Below, in pieces: positions 42,170 to 46,356 of a DNA stretch of 46,356 bases. The stretch is from Treponema sp. GTDB lineage: Bacteria > Spirochaetota > Spirochaetia > Treponematales > Breznakiellaceae. The stretch lies in contig JAITUR010000012.1 in the NCBI GenBank assembly GCA_031286205.1, positions 1-46,356 on the forward strand. Reading direction: 5' to 3'. The notes beneath the pieces are model-generated. The model saw only the letters and a program-made list of their open reading frames with translations. It was not told the DNA's origin and did not search any database. A program made the translations under genes and the position numbers. The number at the start of each line of letters is the position of its first letter. The stretch's first letter is position 1.

Positions 42170-42517
42170 ATGACTGATTTTTCGCAGCGTTTACGCTCAG
42201 AAATTGAGTATATAGACCTCAATCAAAAGGAATTTGCCGCAAAAGCAGGAATAAAAAAACGAGCTTTAGAAGCTTATTTAGGCCCACAACAATCCATGCC
42301 GCCTGCCGATATAGCGGTAAAAATGGCTACTGTTCTTGGGTTATCCGTCGAATACCTGGTGACAGGCAAGGAATTCAAGAAAACTGTAGATATTTCTAAG
42401 TACCTGCAATTCAAGGGTATCCTTGACGATCTAGCAATCCTTCCACAAGAAACCCTCGACCCCATAAAATCTGTAATAAAAGCCTTCGCAGACAACGAAC
42501 GAAGTAGAATAGGATAA
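42170..42517 (+). CDS. XRE-family transcriptional regulator
   Basis: The 115-residue protein has an XRE/Cro-type helix-turn-helix domain at about residues 5-66 (LNQKEFAAKAGIKKRALEAYL...ADIAVKMATVLGLSVEYLVTG). A short helical tail may aid dimer formation. It is transcribed away from the TerY-type operon, and three similar palindromes lie in the shared upstream region. It therefore most likely represses itself and the operon. BrnT/BrnA follow 95 bp downstream with their own promoter. No Shine-Dalgarno sequence is seen before the ATG. Confidence 0.9.
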   Translation: MTDFSQRLRSEIEYIDLNQKEFAAKAGIKKRALEAYLGPQQSMPPADIAVKMATVLGLSVEYLVTGKEFKKTVDISKYLQFKGILDDLAILPQETLDPIKSVIKAFADNERSRIG

Positions 42518-42562
42518 TTTAACCCCCTGCAAAGAAGTATGACTGCAATAACGATATTCTCC

Positions 42563-42600
42563 TTGACAAGTATAAAAAACGGCTATACATTTAAGTATAG
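42563..42600 (+). promoter_or_regulatory. brnT promoter with overlapping operator palindrome
   Basis: TTGACA (42563-42568) is the likely -35 element. The -10 region (TATACA or TACATT, 42584-42591) lies within an inverted repeat CTATACATTTAAGTATAG (42583-42600; 6-bp arms, 6-bp centre). BrnA antitoxins repress their own operon, so this is a good candidate for the operator. Confidence 0.65.
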
Positions 42601-42612
42601 ACGGGAGAAGCT

Positions 42613-42909
42613 ATGTTTACATGGACAGAAGAAAAAAATCAGCTTAACAGAAAAAAACATGGTTTTTTCTTTTCTGAAATAACAGATGTTTTCGACGATC
42701 CGTATTTGATTGAATTTTTTGATGAGGCTCATTCGACAACGGATGAGGAAAGATACATTTGTTTAGGTCGTTGGCAGGATTTTTTTATCTTGTCTGTGGT
42801 ATTTACAGAAAAAGGTGACAACATTCATCTTATAACAGCACGAAAAGCCACTACAAAAGAAAGGAAAATTTATGAAGAAAATTACAAAAAAGAGACTAGC
42901 AGAAATTAA
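42613..42909 (+). CDS. brnT: BrnT-type ribonuclease toxin
   Basis: The 98-residue protein matches BrnT (DUF497), a RelE-fold ribonuclease toxin. The family start is clear: FTWTEEKNQLNRKKHGFFFSEITDVFDDPYLIEF. The usual middle (ERYICLGRWQDFFILSVVFTE) and end (IHLITARKATTKERKIYEENY) with basic active-site residues are also present. The ribosome binding site GGGAG is 5 nt before the ATG. The antitoxin gene starts 38 bp before this gene ends, in another frame, and is thus translated from the same mRNA. Confidence 0.94.
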   Translation: MFTWTEEKNQLNRKKHGFFFSEITDVFDDPYLIEFFDEAHSTTDEERYICLGRWQDFFILSVVFTEKGDNIHLITARKATTKERKIYEENYKKETSRN

Positions 42910-43135
42910 ATCATTCAAGGTTACCGACTATTCGGATGCCCCGGAATTAACCGATGAACAATTAGCGCAAATGAAACCTTCTCATTTGCGGAATATGGCA
43001 AATTATAAGCCTGTAAAAAAAACAGTAAATGTTCGTCTTGACGCTGATGTGATTGAATGGCTACAAAGTGCAGGAAAAGGCTATCAGACTCGTATGAATT
43101 CAATTCTTCGAGAAGCTATGTTGCATTCTGTGTAA
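42872..43135 (+). CDS. brnA: BrnA-type antitoxin
   Basis: The 87-residue protein matches BrnA, the antitoxin that binds BrnT and represses the operon as a DNA-binding dimer. The N-terminal half binds the toxin (SDAPELTDEQLAQMKPSH). The C-terminal half is a ribbon-helix-helix DNA-binding domain (VNVRLDADVIEWLQSAGKGYQTRMNSILREAML). The AAAGGA ribosome binding site lies inside brnT, and the overlap of 38 bp is longer than usual for the family. Confidence 0.94.
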   Translation: MKKITKKRLAEIKSFKVTDYSDAPELTDEQLAQMKPSHLRNMANYKPVKKTVNVRLDADVIEWLQSAGKGYQTRMNSILREAMLHSV

Positions 43136-43162
43136 TAATAATTAGAAAAGGAGAAATAGATA

Positions 43163-43336
43163 ATGAGTAATGAAAACAATGAAACAACTATTCAAACAAC
43201 AGAAACACTAAAATCTGAAACACCAGAGAGAATCAATCTTGCTACACCGAGACCTTCAGACACAAAGGTTCTGAATAATTCCTTGACAGGAAGAACTTTT
43301 ATACAACTAAGCGATACAGAGAAAAACGAGGAGTGA
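43163..43336 (+). CDS. Small hydrophilic protein downstream of brnTA
   Basis: This 57-residue frame begins 27 bp after brnA behind AAAAGGAG (43146-43153), with 9 nt to the ATG. Its product (from MSNENNETTIQTTETL to SDTEKNEE) is rich in Thr, Asn and Glu, looks disordered and matches no family I know. The ribosome binding site and position suggest a third gene of the brnTA operon. It could also be a chance frame. Confidence 0.5.
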   Translation: MSNENNETTIQTTETLKSETPERINLATPRPSDTKVLNNSLTGRTFIQLSDTEKNEE

Positions 43337-43368
43337 CATTAAAGATTAAGTATCTTGTCCTGATAACT

Positions 43369-43902
43369 CTATCTAAGATAATTTACTAAAAGAAATGCCA
43401 AGAAGCTAGTCAAAGGAAGAATTGCGCAAAATGTAACGGCAATTCTAAAATTCCAAGCTCTTTTATTAATTATTATATAATCTTGTAAAATGCAATTATG
43501 TAAATTAATTATATTTCCAACAAACAGCTCGCGCATATTTCTTTTATAATAATCATCTGTAAGGTACGCTCTTGGCGACCCTACTCCTTGGTTAATGCTA
43601 CGAGGTACAATTATAAACAACAAGTTGAAGGTGATCACAAAAAGACAAACACCTGCCCAGCTTGCGGTAAATAAAATATAACAAGAAAGCTCTCCCCAAG
43701 TTATTGCAAGATAACCAGCTAAAGCTGTCATAATTGGCATGATAAAAGAAAGCATGCCAAGGGCTTTGTCACATATTCGGTTATTATTTTCTATAATTCC
43801 TTTGTGATGTTCCAAAGCTTCATTATAAATGAATTCTGCTTTTTTCTCGTCAATTTCCTTCCAATCAATTTTTGTGAAATCAATACTTTCTTCTGCTTGC
43901 AT
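43369..43902 (-). CDS. Membrane protein of unknown function, possible defence effector
   Basis: The 177-residue protein has an N-terminal cytoplasmic helix (about 1-45), two adjacent membrane segments (about 47-100), a cytoplasmic loop and a last membrane segment (about 152-176). I recognise no family. The layout of a helical head followed by a few membrane helices recalls small membrane effectors of nucleotide-based defence systems, but there is no nucleotide cyclase gene in the window, so this remains a guess. The ribosome binding site GAGAGG precedes the ATG. It is convergent with the small gene after brnA. Confidence 0.65.
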   Translation of the reverse strand: MQAEESIDFTKIDWKEIDEKKAEFIYNEALEHHKGIIENNNRICDKALGMLSFIMPIMTALAGYLAITWGELSCYILFTASWAGVCLFVITFNLLFIIVPRSINQGVGSPRAYLTDDYYKRNMRELFVGNIINLHNCILQDYIIINKRAWNFRIAVTFCAILPLTSFLAFLLVNYLR

Positions 43903-44018
43903 TTTAACCTCTCTTAATTAAGTATATCATAATTTATAGAATTATCTCCTTAAACCTGGAACATAAAACTGGACAAAATCGGCTGATTCTCTGAAGTTTT
44001 AGATACCTCAAAAAGAGC

Positions 44019-44381
44019 CTATATATCGTGTATTTCCTTATCTATAGCTGCTTTTGCTATAGTATCATCAACTGCTAATTCATTAGGATAACGAACTGCA
44101 ACTCCGTAAGGGGTTAAATCTGCACAAGCATCCATGATTTCTAAGAAATTACTATCATGAATAATACACATCTGGCATAACTCGACTAAATTATGGGTTT
44201 TGGGCGGGGTTGTATCCTTAAAAAATAAAAATCCTTTTAATGCTTTCTCTGCACATTGCTGACTAAGATAGCAGGCAATTTCTGTCTGTTTTGGGTATAA
44301 ATTATTAAACAAATGTTTTGCCGATATTAAATCATTCGTGGAATAGTTAAACCACTCATGTACCAGATTAATGTCGCTCAT
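44019..44381 (-). CDS. HEPN domain protein
   Basis: The 120-residue helical protein matches the HEPN family partnered with small nucleotidyltransferases (YLSQQCAEKALKGFLFF...PPKTHNLVELC). In such toxin-antitoxin pairs the HEPN protein is often an RNase with an R-x4-6-H motif. That motif is not evident here: the typical place reads VRYPNELAVDD. It may thus act differently or be inactive as an RNase. Its start overlaps the end of the nucleotidyltransferase gene by 14 bp, so the two are translated together. Confidence 0.9.
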   Translation of the reverse strand: MSDINLVHEWFNYSTNDLISAKHLFNNLYPKQTEIACYLSQQCAEKALKGFLFFKDTTPPKTHNLVELCQMCIIHDSNFLEIMDACADLTPYGVAVRYPNELAVDDTIAKAAIDKEIHDI

Positions 44382-44694
44382 AGAGAATCACTCCATCACT
44401 GGCTATTCTTCGTTCTATGGTTGGCTGTGTACTGCGCCACTCAAAGCGGGATTTGTAGTTGGCAAGGACATCTATTGGCGGTGTCATTGGTCTTTTTGCC
44501 AAGCTGCGATAAATCTTTTGAAGGACTAAAATTGGCTTCTCGGTATCATCTTCCAAAACTACAAAAAAGTCATAATCACTGTCTTTGCGAGGGTCTCCAT
44601 AAGCATGAGAACCAAAGAGAATTATCTTTTCGCAGGTTTCGCCAACAGTATTGAGAATGTCATCTTTAATTGCGATAATATTATCGTTTATCAT
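44368..44694 (-). CDS. MNT-type nucleotidyltransferase
   Basis: The 108-residue protein is a minimal nucleotidyltransferase with the active-site signature GSHAYGDPRKDSDYD. The turn is G28-S29, and the metal-binding aspartates are D40 and D42. In HEPN/MNT pairs this protein is the antitoxin and in studied cases adds AMP groups to the HEPN partner. The ATG follows AAGGA. It forms a two-gene operon with the HEPN gene downstream. Confidence 0.93.
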   Translation of the reverse strand: MINDNIIAIKDDILNTVGETCEKIILFGSHAYGDPRKDSDYDFFVVLEDDTEKPILVLQKIYRSLAKRPMTPPIDVLANYKSRFEWRSTQPTIERRIASDGVILYERH

Positions 44695-44827
44695 CTTCTT
44701 ATCCTTTGGAAAATAAAACCCAATTGAGAGGGGCTAATATCCAAAACTACCCCAACCAATGTTTTAATTATCATGCCAAAACCATTACTTGTCAAGGCAA
44801 AGGGATATATAGAGTCCCCTGCTTTTA

Positions 44828-44856
44828 TTGACAACATGGAGAAGCTGATATATGCT
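44828..44856 (+). promoter_or_regulatory. Promoter of a candidate small RNA
   Basis: TTGACA (44828-44833), 17 bp and TATGCT (44851-44856) form a good sigma-70 promoter facing the plus strand. The start of transcription would be near 44863. No plus-strand gene of credible length follows. Confidence 0.5.
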
Positions 44857-44862
44857 TAGTAT

Positions 44863-44945
44863 GCGGGGTTTGAATGTTATACACGCCCTGCCCAATGACC
44901 GGGAAACCGGTTTTTATATAATGGGGCTGAAAAGCCCCTTTTTTT
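44863..44945 (+). ncRNA. Candidate small RNA of about 83 nt with three hairpins
   Basis: The expected transcript starts near 44863 and contains three hairpins. The first is GCGGG/CCTGC (44863-44867 and near 44887-44891), the second is ACCGG-GAAA-CCGGT followed by T, and the last is GGGGCT-GAAA-AGCCCC (44923-44938) with a seven-T run. The last is a clear intrinsic terminator. The region lies between the MNT and DUF167 genes, both on the other strand, so the signals have no other user. A 32-codon frame from the ATG at 44861 also exists but runs through the terminator. Confidence 0.45.
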
Positions 44946-45249
44946 ATCGTATCGTATAATGAATATTGCAAACAGTTTCTAAGTTTTGAATATAATTTAC
45001 CGGCACTGAAACGGTTTTTAATCTTGACTTCTCGCCTTTTATAAGTACAACGCTACTCTTTGCACATCCAATAGTTTTGGCAAGAAACTTGCAAAGGCTG
45101 GTGTTGGCTTTTCCATCTTCAGGCGGAGAAGTTATTCGAATACATAAACGGTTGTCTTTTATTCCGGTAATTTCATTTTTAGAAGCATTAGGGGTGGTTT
45201 TTATATTGAGATATATTTTTTCATTTTCTATATAATAAATATTTTCCAT
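44944..45249 (-). CDS. DUF167 (YggU-type) protein
   Basis: The 101-residue protein matches the DUF167 family: KTTPNASKNEITGIKDNRLCIRITSPPEDGKANTSLCKFLAK, then a GEKSRLKTVSV end. Members are small alpha/beta proteins found in all domains of life with no settled function. The ATG has no Shine-Dalgarno sequence. It stands 8 bp after the stop of a 28-codon frame that does have one, so translation is probably coupled. Its stop codon overlaps the T-run of the plus-strand terminator. Confidence 0.88.
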   Translation of the reverse strand: MENIYYIENEKIYLNIKTTPNASKNEITGIKDNRLCIRITSPPEDGKANTSLCKFLAKTIGCAKSSVVLIKGEKSRLKTVSVPVNYIQNLETVCNIHYTIR

Positions 45250-45257
45250 TGTTCTAT

Positions 45258-45344
45258 CTATGCAGAGCGAAATGCATCTAAACTTTTATATCGCATAAAA
45301 TATTTTAATTCATTTCTGTCTGTGTGTAATTCACTCCTTTGCAT
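45258..45344 (-). CDS. Short leader ORF before the DUF167 gene
   Basis: A 28-codon frame (MQRSELHTDRNELKYFMRYKSLDAFRSA) has a perfect AAGGAGG (from 45357) 6 nt before its ATG and ends 8 bp before the DUF167 start codon. The next gene lacks its own ribosome binding site, so this frame may load ribosomes for it. The peptide has no known family. Confidence 0.4.
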   Translation of the reverse strand: MQRSELHTDRNELKYFMRYKSLDAFRSA

Positions 45345-45501
45345 AAAATACCTCCTTAATTTGTAAATTCTTCAACAGATTATTAATTTAATCTGAGGTA
45401 ATTATATAACCAAAGAGAGATATCTTCTACCTTGTATTTTTTAGCTATAATTTTCTTATTATCTTTGCCTAAATTGTAATAACACATATACTCTCGTTCA
45501 C
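45345..45501. other. AT-rich spacer between the DUF167 leader and the nuclease gene
   Basis: Apart from the ribosome binding site of the short leader ORF, I see no gene or clear hairpin. The stretch must hold the promoter of the DUF167 transcript; several TATAAT-like strings make the exact place unclear. Confidence 0.4.
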
Positions 45502-46356
45502 TCACTCACCATCATCCTTCGGCTCCAAAAAATATTCTACCTGTTTTTGCCCTTTTCCGCTAGCCAGCAATTTACGGCGTTCAAGGCGTTCCTGTGCTTC
45601 AGACAAAATTGCTTTTATCTTTTCTTCCAACAATGCTTTTGGCGGCAGGTTTGTCCAATATTCGGCAACAGCGATTCCGGCTTTGTCTAGTTCCAGAAGT
45701 TCAATTTGGTTTCGGCTTGCCTTTGTGCAAAGGATTAATCCAATAGGCTCGTTTTCTCCATCTTTTCGTTCATATTTATTAAGCCATTTCAGGTAAAATT
45801 CCATTTGCCCCTTGTACTGCGGAATAAACTTGCCTATTTTTAATTCAATCGCTACTAGGCGTTTTAGAACACGATGGAAAAACAAAAGATCAAGCGTGAA
45901 GTCTTCATCATCCATTGTCATCCGTTTTTGTCGTTCGACAAATGTAAATCCATGACCAAATTCCAGGATAAACGCTTCAAGTTCTTTTAGGATGGCTTTT
46001 TCCAGATCGGATTCCAAAAAGTTTTCCTTTAGAGCTAAAGTATCAAGAAGATATGGGTCTTTAAAAACATTGAATGGAACAACTGACTTATCTGAAATTC
46101 GAGCATTTGCAATTTCCCGTCTTTCGTATGCTTTCCGAGATATTTGATACCGGAGTTCTCTTTTACCCAAATGGCGAACTGCTGCATCGTTTGCATAATA
46201 TAGTCTTGCTTCCTGTGACTCCAACGGCAAAATTTCAACAAAATGCGACCAGCTCAATTGTGTCGCCAGTGGCGACACAATCTTTATTTCTGGAAAAACA
46301 TCAGCAAATTGAACCATGCGTCTAAGGTTACGCAATTCAAAACTATTGCCATATTT
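45502..46356 (-). CDS. PDDEXK nuclease family protein (YhcG/DUF1016), 5' end outside the window
   Basis: The frame is open to the window edge, so the N-terminus is missing; 284 residues are visible. The visible start (KYGNSFELRNLRRMVQFADVFPEI) and the core match the YhcG/DUF1016 family. The PDDEXK-type nuclease site is seen in FTLDLLFFHRVLKRLVAIELKIGKF, where D, E and K of the motif stand in order. Such proteins are common in accessory regions and are thought to be nucleases; their target is not settled. A TTG at 46335 is not the true start, because homology continues upstream of it. Confidence 0.93.
   Translation of the reverse strand, partial: KYGNSFELRNLRRMVQFADVFPEIKIVSPLATQLSWSHFVEILPLESQEARLYYANDAAVRHLGKRELRYQISRKAYERREIANARISDKSVVPFNVFKDPYLLDTLALKENFLESDLEKAILKELEAFILEFGHGFTFVERQKRMTMDDEDFTLDLLFFHRVLKRLVAIELKIGKFIPQYKGQMEFYLKWLNKYERKDGENEPIGLILCTKASRNQIELLELDKAGIAVAEYWTNLPPKALLEEKIKAILSEAQERLERRKLLASGKGQKQVEYFLEPKDDGE

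Noticed and set aside
43940-43995. Sequence CTGGACAAAATC and surroundings as a possible insertion-sequence end
   Set aside because: No transposase remnant, no matching inverted end and no target duplication could be found in the window.
44919-44943. The GGGGCT/AGCCCC hairpin as terminator of the DUF167 gene
   Set aside because: On the minus strand no T-run follows the hairpin. The T-run is on the plus strand, so it mainly serves plus-strand transcripts.
44861-44959. A 32-codon frame overlapping the candidate small RNA
   Set aside because: It runs through the terminator hairpin and T-run, has no ribosome binding site and much of its text comes from the hairpin itself.

Overview
The window looks like the chromosome of an anaerobic, host-associated spirochaete, probably Treponema-like. 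The evidence is an EF-G of the spirochaete/mitochondrial EFG1 type, a large TPR membrane protein resembling the spirochaetal flagellar collar protein, several lipoproteins with relaxed spirochaetal lipoboxes, and a rubrerythrin plus superoxide reductase pair typical of anaerobes. Base composition is moderate to AT-rich, lowest in 25.2-29.4 kb and 34.3-46.3 kb. The genus is inference; no rRNA gene is present.

Layout. 1-4.1 kb: the tail of an ABC transporter ATPase, an oxygen-defence pair (rubrerythrin, desulfoferrodoxin) closed by a terminator, a cyclic-2,3-diphosphoglycerate-synthetase-like GTPase and a DUF4143 ATPase. 4.1-12 kb: housekeeping minus-strand operons (hypothetical-glnS-OmpA-like; tatD-dus-rhomboid-ddl), a Nudix gene and a hot-dog thioesterase. 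12-16.4 kb: a 1162-residue protein with 30-residue acidic repeats and TPRs, divergent from a glycogen-binding-fold protein. 16.4-25.1 kb: a radical SAM enzyme, nudC, a 14-blade WD40 lipoprotein followed by uvrB, and fusA with a KaiC-like ATPase. 25.2-29.0 kb: an AT-rich operon of three exported proteins. 29.0-29.4 kb: an intergenic region with two pairs of DnaA-box-like sites at 11-bp spacing. 29.4-34.0 kb: a STAS protein, a TrmJ-like methyltransferase, a uroporphyrinogen-decarboxylase-like protein, an E2/CAT-like protein, shikimate kinase and a PrsW-like protease.

34.0-46.4 kb is an accessory island starting at an initiator tRNA. The 3' end of the tRNA is repeated just downstream (an 18-bp perfect copy and a degenerate copy), as expected of an integration site. 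Next comes the most interesting unit, a minus-strand operon (41952 to 34331) encoding a TerY-type phosphorylation triad (protein kinase with zinc ribbon, TerY-like vWA protein, PP2C phosphatase), together with three membrane proteins that share one ~100-residue N-terminal domain but end differently: a WD40 propeller, an FHA-like domain, and an HExxH metalloprotease. I propose that the shared domain is a cytoplasmic adaptor connecting the triad to membrane sensor and effector subunits. A divergent XRE regulator with three palindromic operator candidates probably controls it.

The rest of the island holds toxin-antitoxin and defence-type genes: BrnT/BrnA with an operator palindrome and a third small gene, a membrane protein, a HEPN/MNT pair, a candidate small RNA, a DUF167 protein with a short upstream ORF, and a PDDEXK (YhcG-type) nuclease running off the window end.

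Several genes have a good -10 element placed so that the mRNA would start at or beside the start codon, with no Shine-Dalgarno sequence. Leaderless expression may be common in this genome.
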